Of a stretch of DNA of 64,000 nucleotides, positions 46,983 to 59,700 are shown piece by piece (the first letter of the stretch is position 1; each line of letters begins with the position of its first letter). Origin of the DNA: Prunus persica (Eukaryota > Streptophyta > Magnoliopsida > Rosales > Rosaceae); assembly GCF_000346465.2 (NCBI RefSeq), contig NC_034009.1:22738709-22802708 (forward strand), given 5' to 3'. A program made the translations under genes and the position numbers. The notes beneath the pieces were generated by a model. That model searched no databases. It was not told where the DNA came from and was given only the letters and a program-made list of their open reading frames with translations.

Positions 46983-47598
46983 CTAATGCATGCAGTCAAG
47001 GTTGCCTAACATGCCTGGGAATCCTCTATGACTAGCCTTGTGCAAGAGCCTGTAAAGGTCGGCCGGATTTGGGGAACGGAGGTACCACTGGCCATACACG
47101 GATTCAATAACGAAATAAAACTTTCCCAAACATTCAAGGGCTGTAGATTCACCCAATCTACAATACTCGTCGTGGAGTCTGTTGAGCATCCATATGCGAG
47201 CATTCGAAAAATGGTTGTTAGCTTTTGCTTTGGGGATAGACTTTGTCGTCCATAAGCGTCTATCTTCTAGGTAAAGTATGGCTCATGTGCAACAACATCA
47301 TTCAAGATGCGATAGAAAAGCTCTCTTCTCATGCGGAATTGCCTGCGAAAGTCCACTGGGGGATAAAGTGGTCGTTCACAGAAGTAGTCCTCCATGAGAC
47401 TCTTATGATGTTTTTCTCTCTTCCGATTCTTGTATTCATGGCCTACAACAGAACCACCATGTTTGGATTGTTGAGCATATATTGCTCTAACAAAAACGTA
47501 TGGTGTTGAACGACCATTGCAACCCTATGTTGATGAAGGTCATCATCATCAGAATCATCATTAAAGAAATTTTGTATAGTCTTCCCACGTGAATTCAT
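46983..47598 (-). pseudogene. PIF/Harbinger transposase fragment (second element)
   Basis: Minus-strand text begins at about 47598 with an ALP1-like start (MNSRGKTIQNFFNDDSDDDD). It resumes after stops with MLNRLHDEYCRLGESTALEC and ends at GFPGMLGNLDCMH, the segment around the first catalytic Asp. The remaining DDE domain is gone, and the truncated ORF1 fragment lies on the opposite strand next to it. The element was reduced by internal deletion. Confidence 0.8.
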
Positions 47599-47704
47599 TA
47601 TAAGAAGAAGAATGAGATTGAAGGAGATTGTGTGGTCAATTTGGTAGAATAACACTTCTTAAATAGACAAGAGAATGAAATGACCTCCATGTTTGAAAAT
47701 AATG

Positions 47705-47950
47705 GAATGAAGATAGGAAAAGAGAGGAAAAGATAAGGGAATCCAATAAAGTGAGATGAACAAAGATGAGAAATGGTTCAGAACATGATTGAAACAAGAC
47801 AAGATGGGAAATGGTTCAAAAAAAATTGAATGAAGATAGGAAAAGATAGGGAAAGATAAGGGAATCCAATAAAGTGAGATGGACAAAGTTGAGCAATGGT
47901 TCAGAACATGATTGAAACAAGACAATAGGAGATGAGAAAGGGTTTAGAAA
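47705..47950. repeat. 123-bp tandem duplication
   Basis: GAATGAAGATAGGAAAAGA begins at 47705 and at 47828. The two units share AAGATAAGGGAATCCAATAA and TGGTTCAGAACATGATTGAA. The period of 123 bp is 41 codons, which makes the antisense frame look repetitive without being coding. Confidence 0.85.
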
Positions 47951-50752
47951 ATAATTGAAGAACACAAGTAGAGGTGGGTAAAAGTTCAGAACATTATTGA
48001 ATGAGGATAAAGGAATCCAATCAAGTAAAAGTAAAAATAGAAGACAATTATGGCAATGGCTTCAATGAATGGTCCGAATTATTTTGGGCATACGTATGGT
48101 GTTGTACTTGTTTTTATTTTAAAGTGAAATTCTATTATGTTTTGGAATTTTAATTTTTTTTAGGTTAAAATGTTTAGAAAATTTAATCATGAATGTTGAA
48201 ACAAAAATAATGTCAAGAAAAATTAACTAGAAAAAAAAAATTAGGGGTTAATTATTCTTAAACAATTTAATAAAGTTGTGAACTCAAATTATGAGTCTGC
48301 AAGATTAAAGGAAAAAAAATTTTGAGTCTTGAAAATACATAAATAGTTGTATTTTGAAAAGTGAAAATTTGAATTTAGCCTCAACATAGTTGGAGATGGC
48401 CATAATATTGATTGGCTAAATAACCTAAAACCAAATGAAATGTGAATGCAATGAGATTGAGAGTGCTTCACTGTTTTCCATTGCGGCTTGGAAGCAAAGG
48501 ACGGTATAAGAATAAGAGAAAGGGGGAGTGTAGCCGCAAAAATTGACATGGGATGCCGAAAGCATAATAAACAAACTCATGTCTCTTGTCCAAATCAAGG
48601 AGGGATCCACACCCCCCATCTCAGCATATTTTCCTGATTTTGCCCAAATCCCATGCTTGCCTTGATAAGTGAGCACTTGTCACTCTAATCATGCGCAATC
48701 AAAAGCGTAAAGATTAAGGAAAAAAGAAAAAGAATGCTTGCTACTTTCCCTTTTTGTATTTCTTATTCATTGAATGTTACATGTATTTCACTCATATATA
48801 AACACTTTTTATTATCATCATGAGTAAAATATTAGGATTCGTTTGATAACGATTTTAATTTTAGTTTTTAATTTTAATTTTTATGCTAGAGTATGGAAGA
48901 AAATGTGAGTGAGGATGAGATTGAGAGAGAAGATGAGAGGGGATGAGTAATAAAAGTAAAAACAATTTTAAAAAGATTTCAATTTTTATTTTTTGTTTTC
49001 ACTTTTGTTACTCTTCCCTCCCGTCATCTCTCAATCTCATCTTCATTCTTATTCTCACTTTCATTCTCTCTCTTTTTCTTCTATACTTTAGCACAAAAAA
49101 TGAAAAATAAAAATAAAAAACTAAAAATTAAAATTGAAATGATTATCAAACGGGCCATTAACATTTTGCATGCACAAACTAATATGTGGATGAAATACAG
49201 GTGACATAAGGTGACTGAAGAAGACAAGAATTGAAAGACGAGAGGGAAGCTTCTCCTTGTTTGCCCTTTTTCTTTTTGTCGTTTTGCAGTTCATTATGTA
49301 GGCAGGCAGATCAGCCTTTTTGGGCTTTGGAAGATTTGGGGGTGGCCCACAAGAGCTAACCTTTCAGGGACAAGTGGGTTGAAGGCCCACTGGAGCTTTA
49401 GCATGCGCATGGTTTTTAGCCGTTGTCTTTCAATTTGTACTGATCCTTACGACAAAAAAAAGATAAGAGCTTTGGGTTCAATTATTATTTTTATACTTCA
49501 TCGCAAACCCAAAAACCAAGTGGGAGAATAAAGCGTTAAAAAGCAGTGGAGCCTCCTCGTCTTTGCCTTGTTCAAACAGCACGTTTCTACCTTGTCCAAT
49601 TTTATTTTTTTATTTTATTTTATTTTTCCTTCTGTTTTTTTGTTTTGTTTTTGGTGTTTCAAATTGCTTGCCACTCGGAGTTGGAGATGTTTAAGGTTTT
49701 TGAAGCTCGATGGTTGGTCGGTTCCATTTCCCACTTTAAGGATGTGCAAAGTGTAACGTGTCCCAATTTGCAACCTCCACTTATGATAGCTCATCATGGG
49801 AAGCCAAGGTTCGTGCATTTAGAAAAGTTAGCATGCACTGAAAAGATATTATTATAATTATTTTTATTTTTTATTTTCTGTTTTGAGTGACTATTTTAAT
49901 TTCCTTCTTAGTAACAAGGACGATAATATCTGTTGTTTGATTGGAGACTTTGCAATCCCATCACAAGATCGATCGGGAACAATAATATTCTCCCTTTAAT
50001 TCTTGAAGTGACGGCACTTCATTACATTTGTCATAGATTTTTACCAATTTGGCATTAAGATGAGTGACAAATATTCCGATGTGACTTTTCTTACGCTAGC
50101 AATATTTTGATGTGAGATTCAATTCAAAGATTTTCTTCTCCTTTTTTCTTTTCAAAGAAATGGATTTCCTCTCTTAATTTCTACGGTCAATTGTATTGTA
50201 GATTGAAGTTTATTTAGTTCAAACTTTGGGGCTGCAAAATTGACGCATAAATCTTGAGCTTTGGGGCTATAAGATTTACACATAGCGATAGGTAAGAGAC
50301 TATTTTGAACTGCAAATAATTTCTTCGCTGTTTGTGTGGAATGATATGAACAACTGTTATCAGAACTCCAAAAAAGGCGATTGAACTCTCGGTAGTAAAT
50401 TATAATGCATGCTTAAGAGAGGATTATGCCAAGAATTGAAATATATGGATGATAAACTCAAGTCTTAAACCTAAAAACCATGTGGTAATGCCTGAATATA
50501 TATAGCCTATACGTATGATTCTCTCCTTCATAACTAGAAAGGCGTATTTCAATGCATGGCACTACAACAATGCGTAAAAGTTCAGGCAACAAGGAAAAAA
50601 AAAAAGACTTGAAATTAAATGATCAAACTAACTAGCTAGCTAGAACTTGAAGATCAAATTGATGAACTCAAATAGTAAACTTTCCTCTCAGTATATATAA
50701 ATATATAATACATAGAATTGAACCTCATCAAAATTAAATACGCATGCAGCTA
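47951..50752. other. Intergenic DNA upstream of the ERF 3' end
   Basis: No supported gene. Holds a fold-back MITE (48836-49159) and AT-rich DNA. A short open frame at 49546-49857 is low-complexity (Phe/Tyr-rich) and not credible. The last part is the 3' UTR of the ERF gene. Confidence 0.5.
48836..49159. mobile_element. Fold-back MITE (about 320 bp)
   Basis: The left end GGATTCGTTTGATAACGATT and the reverse complement of the right end (GGCCCGTTTGATAATCATTT) are similar. They are followed by matching AT-rich arms (TTTTAATTTTAGTTTTTAAT) and by TGCTAGAGTATGGAAGAAAA against TGCTAAAGTATAGAAGAAAA. TTA flanks both sides if the last base is assigned to the element, as in Tourist-type MITEs. Confidence 0.7.
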
Positions 50753-52326
50753 CTACTGGCTTGGATTATTCCAATTCCAGTCCTTCCCATCTTCGTCTTG
50801 ATCATCTTGTTGTTGTCTTTGCGGCGGTTGCGATGCATTCGAGGATGAAAAATGCGTTGTTGGTGATGAAATTTGTGAACCAAATGGATCTTGGTGATTA
50901 AATAGATTGGAAGAGTGGTACGAGAAATCAATATCATTCCCGGAGAGAAGCTGTGCATACTGATACAAATCAGGGAAAGTTTCTGGCTGCGGCGCCATCG
51001 ACGGAGCAGCTGGCGGATGAGCAACAACACCGCTACTGGCTGGCCCCGTGAACTTTTGATTTTGTTGAGTAGAGGCACTGCTACTACTTGTTGTTCTTGT
51101 TGAACCAGAAGTAGCCATAAGCATGCCAAAGTCAGTCTTGCCTTGAACTCGTTCAGGAAAGTTGAGCTTGGCTTTTGTGCCTTTGAACCTGAGAGCTGCG
51201 TTATCGTATGCAATGGCAGCGTCTTCAGCTGTCTCAAAAGTCCCAAGCCAAACTCTGGCTGCTTTCTTTGGGTCACGTATTTCAGCTGCCCACTTCCCCC
51301 AAGGTCTTTGTCTCACTCCTCTATAGTGTCGTCTCCTTACAGTCTCTTAATTCACAAACATGCAATCATGAAATAACAATATATACAAACTTTCATCTAT
51401 TAAGTAGGAGCCAAAGATATATATTGTACACTGTACAATAGAATTGAAAACAGAAATAGGGTCATTTTGCTCAAGTTTTTATATTTTGAGTTGATATACA
51501 TTGAGCAAAACAACGTAGTTTCAGACATAAACACAATACATTAAACGTTAAAAATTGAGCAAAACAACGTAGTTTTAGACATTAACACACAACACATTAA
51601 AAATTGAGCAAAACAATGTAGTTTCGGATATATCAAGCGTAATGAGTTTAATTACAATGCTATCACGTTTACACATAAATAAAACACAAGTATTTTAAAT
51701 CCTAGTTGATGCATTGACACGTACGTCTTGACTTGCCATGCATTCTCAATGTGGAAGGAATCTAGCTAGAAGAGGGATGTGATCAACAGCAAAGTGTGCC
51801 CTACCGGTGCGAAAGCACTATATATATATATGTCAAAGTTTAAATTCAAAAGAGCTAGCTAAAAAGCAAGACAAAGATAGAGAAGGGTTCCCCACATTTT
51901 TGGGTAAACAATTTTGAGGTCATCAGATCTTCCAGAAAACTTGTAGTTAAGTGACAATATATAGCACCACCAAAGTAAAGATATCTATAAAGTTTTTAGA
52001 TGTCACTGTCAAAGATCGGATAATGCTGAGATAAATCTAGAATTAGCTAGAAAACCAAAAAGATAGGCCCAAGGTTGAATTGTAATTAAACTATACATAT
52101 AGATATTCAATGACTACAAAACACACACAATGGTGTGAAGTTTGAGAAAAACATGAAAAGAATGTCTCAGATAGAAACAAGAACCATTTTCAGCTCGTTG
52201 AGATAGAAAGAGGGTTCTTCACGGAAGGTAGGTAGGAAGCAATAATAATTTTGAACTTGTCTATGATGTAGGTTTCCTAAAAGTCTTTGGTCAAACTTCA
52301 TCTGTGCAAGTTTCACACAGCTGTGG

Positions 52327-52368
<42 letters not shown>

Positions 52369-52884
52369 GAAGAGAGAGCAATCTTAGCCATAGCTATAGC
52401 TTCTTAAGTTTGATTATCTTGCCCAAAAAGGAATTTCAGATGGACACATGTTTAGACCATTTACAACTTTTGACAATGCAAAACAAACAAAAGATGGATC
52501 AAAATCACAATTATATTGTGAAGGCATATGTCAATATCATACACCAAAATAACCAAACCCAAAAAAAAAATGAAGAAAAAAAAAATAAAGAAAGGAAAAA
52601 AAAATAAAAATCATACCTTGTTCTTGAACCGGCTGAGGGCGGTCCGGTTCTTCTTTTACTATAGAGTGAGAGATGGATGAAGGGTTTGATTGCACTACAG
52701 TTCCTTGGTGATGATCTTCGGTGGTTCCAATAACTTGAGTAAGAGCAGAAACCATGGCAGACATATCAGCTTCTGTCCAGTTTGATTCATAATTAGGAGG
52801 GAAGTCATGGTGCTGCTGAGGATCTCTCTCTTTCTCCTCCGATGCTTCTGAAGGAAGTGGGCGCTTTCCATGCCTTCGATCCAC
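50753..52884 (-). CDS. AP2/ERF-domain transcription factor (ERF group X, ABR1/ERF110-like)
   Basis: Nuclear regulator predicted to bind GCC-box-type DNA in stress or hormone responses. Two minus-strand exons, 52617-52884 and 50753-51345, joined in phase 1 across a 1,271-bp intron, give 286 residues. The donor CAAG/gtatga and the acceptor TTAAG/AGACTG were chosen because only this pair keeps the frame into [10 protein letters not shown]. The single AP2 domain covers about residues 97-155: [52 protein letters not shown]. The Ala and Asp of the ERF (not DREB) subtype are present in WAAEIRD and TAEDAA. The N-terminus (RRHGKRPLP, then acidic) fits group X; the C-terminus is rich in Ser, Gln and Asp and may activate transcription. 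The exact orthologue is uncertain. Confidence 0.92.
51501..51635. repeat. Three imperfect tandem copies of a roughly 50-bp unit in the ERF intron
   Basis: TTGAGCAAAACAAYGTAGTT occurs at 51501, 51555 and 51604 (spacing 54 and 49 bp), each followed by a TCAGACATAAACACA-like segment. A related CAAAACAACGTAGTTTTG occurs near 18334 in the hAT-type element. Confidence 0.8.
52328..52366. repeat. (AT)n microsatellite in the ERF intron
   Basis: About 19 AT units. Confidence 0.9.
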
Positions 52885-53329
52885 CTTTAATTTTGAGCTT
52901 CAACTAGTTGTTTTGGTGTGTGTCTCTTGGCTAGCAGTGCCTGGCTTCGATAAATTTGTTTCCTTTTGTCTTAGAGATTAGGACATCAAGATATAGAGAG
53001 ATCAGATCAGAGAGAGTTTGAAGTGTTGGTGTTGTGGTAATGAGGAGATGCACTAGCCAGAAAGGAAAATAGGGTTAGAGAGAAGGGCTTTTATTGGTCA
53101 GGTTTTCGAGTTTATCGTCTTATGTGTTGGTAACATGAGATGAAAATGAAATCCAACAAAAAAAAGATATGTAAGAGATGAAAGTAAAAGTATAATATTA
53201 AATCCAAAGAAACAAAGAAAAAGGTGTTTTGACGCTTCCTTTTATATGTGTAATTTCGATTCTACCACTTCTTTCTGACAGCATTTAACCGAGTCTATTT
53301 GATGACATTTAAATTGTTTGTTGGGCCCG

Positions 53330-53552
53330 TATGATAACGTTTCCACTATATGCTTGTACATATTTAATGAAGAGCAATAAATAGATGAAATAATAATAAA
53401 AAAGATTTAAAAGAGAGAATGAATAAAGTAAATGATTTTTAAAATTTATTCAAATTTTCTCTCATCTTCTCCTTCTCTCACAATTTATTTTTTCTCTTTA
53501 ATTTATGAAATAAAATCATTCCAAAACGAGCCTTTAATTTTCTTATTTTTCG
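53330..53552. mobile_element. MITE-like element
   Basis: GGGCCCGTATGATAACGTTT on the left and, in reverse complement, GGCTCGTTTTGGAATGATTT on the right frame an AT-rich interior whose arms (AAAGAGAGAATGAA, TTCTCTCATCTTC) are loosely complementary. Boundaries are approximate and no target duplication was seen. Confidence 0.5.
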
Positions 53553-53988
53553 ATAAAAATTGAGCCTTGTTTTTGCTTTCTTCCATTTGATTCTTGTAAT
53601 GCGTAATTCAGTCTAAGATGTACAAATACAATTCTTCATTGCAAGACAGACAAGATTGAACATAATCAAGTCTTTTCAATAAGTTTTCAACTAGAAGGAT
53701 ACGATACCCTCTCAAAGCAAAGTCGATCGAACTCCCTTTTTCAGAATAAAGATCTCAGAAATCGAACACAAGTGATTAGGAGATCAAACATAAAGATGAG
53801 GAGATGGAGTAGATCCTACGACTCCCATTTCTCAACTTTTGTTATTTTCTTTTTTCATGTGTCACTCTCTCGATCCTCGCTCGCTAATTGCCCCTTTTTA
53901 CAAATGGGAAGCTAATTATATATCAGTAATAAAAATCTAAATATTGGTTTTGATATTTCAGATCCATTCAAAGAATTTTCAACTTAAT

Positions 53989-53991
<3 letters not shown>

Positions 53992-54022
<31 letters not shown>
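53992..54022. repeat. (AT)n microsatellite
   Basis: About 15 AT units; similar tracts follow at 54178-54196 and 54357-54389. Confidence 0.88.
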
Positions 54023-54028
<6 letters not shown>

Positions 54029-54353
54029 GTGGTTTAGTCTTTCACGTCTGCTTTGCTTCGTTGAATATATGTAAGAAGGGATGTAGGATCTCCCTATACT
54101 GTACATTTATGCTCACATGGGCACTGTCTACTTGTTAATTATATACAAGTTGGACCTTTCTGTGCAGGTATGACACACATATATATATATATATATCTAT
54201 CTCTTTAATAATTCATAAATATATAGCCGTTCTTCACCGTCGAAGCACTGTGGGATTTGGTTTGGATTTTTGTGTAGGTCAAGATTCAAGAACTTGAACT
54301 TCATGAGGGAGGCTTTCAGGTGAATGTTTTGACTCCATCAAAGAACAGGTTGA

Positions 54354-54391
<38 letters not shown>

Positions 54392-55969
54392 CATGTCCAA
54401 CGGATGAACGTTCCATCTCTTAAATAATACTATTTGAGGAATTCTTCGGTTGAAAGGGATTATATATATTATAAATAAAATTAATAACAAATTGATTGAT
54501 TTTATATTATTTATAATAAATTGGAAATTATTTAGATAGGAAGGTGCAGAGATGCAAACAAAGAATGCCCACATGTACATCATATTGATTTGAATTTTTT
54601 TTTTCTTTTTTGTTTTGTTTTTGAAGCTCAGATGGAAAAGATTACATGCACATGTAGGTGCAAATACGGACAGTCATGCCACATGTAATTCTCATCTCTT
54701 TCAAACTTTGCAGCTTTATCTTGAAATATTTGAAGATATATATATGGCATTTTGTGAGTTTCGTGACGCTGCAATTTCATGTACATGCATGCCATAAATT
54801 CAATTATTCAACCGTCCACATCATAATCATGTTCCAGCTGAGGCTAAGATCCTCAACCAATCTTTCCCATAAATATGAGAGACACAATGAGAGAGAGAGA
54901 GAGAGAGAGAGAGAGTAGTTTAAACTAAGCCAGTAACCATGTCCAGAGACATGCATGCATTATATGCATATGTTCACTTTATTATTTATTTATTAAATTT
55001 GATAATTTTTTTATGTCTGTTTGTTTGATCCTCTCCTTGTCACCTCATCACGCTTGCACATGCTATGGTTTCTTTCTATCTTTCTCCCTAACACATATTC
55101 TCCTTCCAAAGTCCAAACAAGTACCCCCAAAATAACTTGCAAAAGATTAAAGTTTATACCCTAAAATAAAATAAAGGCATGAGCATGCCAGAGTCGTCTA
55201 GTAGACTTTGAGGCCTGTAGACTTTGAGGCCTGTCTATGTCATCATTGTAAGTTGCTATCACCCCTTACTTATTTTTGAACTTTGTTAAATTCATTCGCG
55301 TCCAGATGATTTTTGACCATTTATAAAATATGGTGGGTTCTACATGCATTAACGGTCAAAAATTACTCATTATTCTATTTGTGCAATGCTTTGCTTGGTC
55401 ACACTCCATAATCCATCGCCCTTCTTCTTATAAAGTTTTGATCCATGAAAGACTATTCTAGATGGAGACTGCAGCAGGCACATATGATATGTCTACAAAA
55501 TGATGTGTGCCTCTGCCATATCATCAAAGGACGGAAAGACTTGAAGGAAACATGAGCCCTTGCAACGATAAATATTAATGCAGTCAAACAAGTTGAGTTG
55601 AATTTAGGTCCAAAAATTTAATAATACCAATATGTAGAATTAATAAGAGTGCTGGTAAACGTCTGACCTTGAAACCGGCCTCGCGTTGGGAGTTGTCGCT
55701 GACTTACTAGGCTAAAGTACCAAACTCAAAATATAAAATGAGACAGAGAGAGACTTACACTTACCCAAAGGAGAAAGTGGGATCAATTATATTCAAATCT
55801 CTACCAAATGAGAAAAGAACACAACATTATGCTTTCATTACACATAGAATATAAAATGAGGGCCCGATTAAAAAGGCACAAAACTTAGGCGACAACTCAA
55901 AAAAAAGAAAGGAAAGAGAGAGAGAGAGAGTTTGGTTAGCCAGTTGAACTAGGTCGGTGACCCATGAGA

Positions 55970-56120
55970 AAAATTAAGTTGCAACGAGAGTAGCACTGTT
56001 TTGTTATCCTTAATTAATAATGCTGTGTTATATGAAAGTGTTATTATACATGTCATAGCGTTATTGACTGGAAATATCAAAATAATGTTATTCCCGTTTC
56101 ATGGAAGTCCCTTCTCGTGA
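55970..56120. repeat. Intact copy of the small interspersed repeat
   Basis: Uninterrupted relative of the repeat split at 15491-15560 and 18618-18715. It serves as an internal empty-site reference for the hAT-type insertion. Its two ends are weakly complementary, so it may be a MITE itself. Confidence 0.7.
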
Positions 56121-56762
56121 CTCACGGGTGACTGCAAATCTTATATTAATGTCACAGTCCACGGGCTAGGATACTGTTTAGGGCAGGGCAGGGCAGGGAA
56201 GGGACCAGCCTAGCCCAACTAGCAAAGGAGGCAATGAGGGGTTTGGATGGATCATTAATGACACAAGAGGCAAACAGTAAGAAGATTTTGTGGGCCAAAT
56301 TTACATGGCAGACAAATTGGCACGGCATGGTGATTATTGATCTTGAATAGACCAGTAACTTACAAAATTACAGTGATTTTATTCATTGGCTCAATTAGTT
56401 CGAATGGGACAACATGTTCGAATGAGTCTCGACTAAGTTTTAGGGTCGGTTTGAGAGTGCTTTTGGAAAAACTAAAAGCTACGCTCATCTAATTTATTTG
56501 GTTGCTCTGCGCTCTACATTATGCCTCAGGATGTCTTAAAAGGACCAATGCTTTGTACACAATGACAACAGGGCACCAGTAGCTTCCCTTCTATACAAAC
56601 CTTTTAGGAAAAATAAAAATAAAAAGAATAAACTGTTCTCTGGCAGGAAACTAAAGACAACGTACGATCATTGTATCGTGAGTTCTAATCGGCATTTGAC
56701 AATAAAGCAACCACAAACCATACCAGTGTGACTTGAGATAAATCTGCACATCCAAGTCTCGT

Positions 56763-59700
56763 TCAGTGGTAAAGGGCAGATCCGGTGCAAGAAAAGCGTG
56801 AAGAGATTGGCACATTTCCCTCAACTGAGTTAGAGCTACCATGCAATGGTCTTTGAAGAGGATCAGCATACACCCAGCTCTGATCCTGATGGGCTGTCAC
56901 TTGATAATACGGTTGGTAAGTTGATGGCCATTCATAAGATGGTGCTAAAGAATGTGATTGCAACATAACACGTGAGGCTGCAGCAGTGGGCAACTCTCGA
57001 CTATACGATTCAGCAGCATAATCGGAATGGGCAAAAACATCTCGCTCCCTTCCCTGCCGCAACTGTGACCTGTCATACACGCTTCTATACGTAACAACTT
57101 GATCCCTGGGAACCATCTCATCCTCAAGTGTGACCCCATACCTGTGAAAATGTATGACAATATTATTTATACAAGCTTCACATGTGCGAGGATTAACTCT
57201 GATTAATGAAAAATATAAAGATGTAAAAACATGATGTGGACATAATGTAACTGTAGGTGGTTTAGCCAGTGGAGTAATTTAAACAGGAGAATGAGGTATG
57301 ATTTATAGAGGAATATTTTGGGAAAGAAAAAAAAAAGGCAGACACAAAGGAATCCCCTTTGCATAATAGAATAGAAGATACAGAATAGAGACCACCAAAT
57401 GTATAAAATACCACAAAATCACGGCTGAAAGTAGTAATTGGACAGAAATGCAACAAAAGAATACACCTTCTATATGCATCCTGATAAGACAGGAAAGGTT
57501 GTTCAGGCAAGTATGGCTCATGTTCTGCTGCTAAATAATAGGAATCGGCATGATGAGGAAGAGAAGCACGCTGAACAACATGTCGAGGTTCTGTAGGAGG
57601 CTGTGCATGTGCCACGTGTGTTTCAGCCTCATATTTATCGTAAAGTGGATATCTGACTACCTGCTTGGATTGCATATAGATTGGTAATTCATGAGTACAT
57701 TGCACGCCAGGTAAATAGGAGCCCTTTTGAAGACACAGTTTTGCTGTTGGATGATATTCTTCTTCTGTAATAGGAGATCGAAATGAGCCTGATCTAGCCA
57801 CATCTGGGAGAGGGGCAGCAGGAGTAGGCACAGATGCAGTGATTGGGCGGAACAATGAGATTAAAGCATGCACCTTCATCAAAATTCGCAACAAAAAAAA
57901 AATCAGTAAGAAATGATATTTGAACAAGCAACTAGTTGAACAACTTTTCACTAAGGAACAAACAGTTATAAATCTTACCTGTTTGTTATTGAGCTCTTGC
58001 TTAAATTTGGAACCTCCCTGATAGTTGTCTTTGATAGCTACTTTGAAGGCATTTTCCGGAAGCGGTAAACAGTCCTGGAAAATCTTAAATCTGACCTAAA
58101 TATAAGAACAACAATTGACAAAAATGAAAAAAAGAATCAGAAATGAAGCAAATCACATAAGGTTACATTTTCTTCTATCAGTGGATATAAAACATCTCAC
58201 ATAAAACCCAAAAGCAAAACAAATCTTCATCTAATTTTTTTTAAATAGGTCTCATAATTTGATGTAACATCTGAAGAACCCTAAAAGCAAAAAAGAGGGT
58301 TCAAGTAGAAAATCAAGGAATGACCAATAGATTGTCAATTTCCACATTCACTCAATAATTGGTTGGCATTGTGTTCTAAACTTTCTTCTATCGAGCTGGA
58401 TCCACAACTTAAACCCTCTCAATGAACTTGTCACTAAGATTGTGCCTTTTACAAGCATCAAGCCACCTTCTGCTGCACTATCACATTTTATGCCACAAAT
58501 CCTATTGTCTAAACACTCTAGACATAACCGCCGCTAACCCTTCCTCCCAACAACACTACATATAACTGTCACCTGTCAAGCCTCCTATGGTCCCATTACC
58601 AACGTTCTTGAACCATCATTGCAACTGCCACCACCACAAACAAAAATTCACAAGTGTCACCAACACCACCGCCATTAGTCCCGTACATTCTTTTTCATTT
58701 TCCGTAGCTGAAACCAGCACCATCTCCACTTGAAAAATCATGATGTTCAACCCGCCATTCCAACCTTCCACCATCTAATTTCATCTCCATTTTACAACTT
58801 CAGTTATAATATAAGATTCTAAGGGCTCATATGGTTTGTTTACAGAAAGAATTTATATAAAAAAAGGAAGAGAAAGTAGCATATCTAGTTTTTTCCAATG
58901 AAATAGTTCTAGAAAAAGTGATAAAATTACATCCCAACTAAACTCTATGGGGAACAAGCCAACAACTTCTACCACCAAAAAATGTCAGATCCTTGTTTTC
59001 ATTACCATAACGGCGCCATCAATCATCGCCAACCCTTCAACTGTCGTCATAATACAGCTACAAGGAATTACTGTGACTTAACTCAACTAGAATACCTGGG
59101 CTTAGATTGAACAAATATATATAGTAGAGAAAAGTAATCTTGCTGGGTTGGCTGAATGTTTCAGACCCCTCAAGCTACCATTCGAGCTGGAGTTCGATAA
59201 AAAATTCCTTTTCCATCCTAGCCACAAAATTTTTCCTGTCCTCTGGAAGCTCATCAGACATAATGAGAGGCAAGCTATCTTACATCCCATAATCCCACTT
59301 CTTTTTAAAGGCTGTAAGACCTCTTCCAAATACACACATGTATTTATACAATAGTTGCACATATATAACTGTTCTCTTGCAAGATGAAAAAGGTGGGGCA
59401 ACAATCATGACTGTTGGACACAGGATGCAGTCAACACACACAATGGTAGTGATCAACAGCCCTTTGGAAAATATTGTATGCACTTATATAAACATAGAAA
59501 AAATCCTGATCACATACGTAACTAAGTTAAGTAGCTAGCTTAGTTAAGTAACTCAGAAATACAAAGGGCCAGGGGTTGTTTAGTAATAGCATTGAATAAT
59601 GTCATACTTATTAAAGGACAAGGTCAACAAGATATGTATGATGTATGCAGTGAACAAAGGAGTTATTTTTGGGCCCTCGTTGGTCTTATTTTCTAGGAAT

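Larger units (their letters stand above)
52885..56762. other. ERF upstream region and long intergenic stretch
   Basis: No supported gene in 3.9 kb. It begins with the ERF leader and promoter, then holds a MITE-like repeat (53330-53552), (AT)n tracts at about 53992-54022, 54178-54196 and 54357-54389, a GA tract at 54890-54915, and the small repeat at 55970-56120. A GGGCA pentamer repeat lies near 56180, followed by the 3' flank of the DCD gene. Short open frames across it are AT-rich or low-complexity. Confidence 0.5.

Noticed and set aside
49546..49857. 103-codon open frame in intergenic DNA
   Set aside because: It is Phe/Tyr-rich low-complexity from T-runs, with no family signal and no splice context.
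50734..51276. Long alternative frame on the same strand as the ERF exon 2
   Set aside because: It overlaps the AP2 domain in another frame; the AP2 frame is the real one.
57262..57951. Reading DCD exon 3 as a single long open frame
   Set aside because: The frame runs through a clear donor (AGAAG/gtgtat) at 57467 into intron sequence; splicing to 57141 preserves frame.
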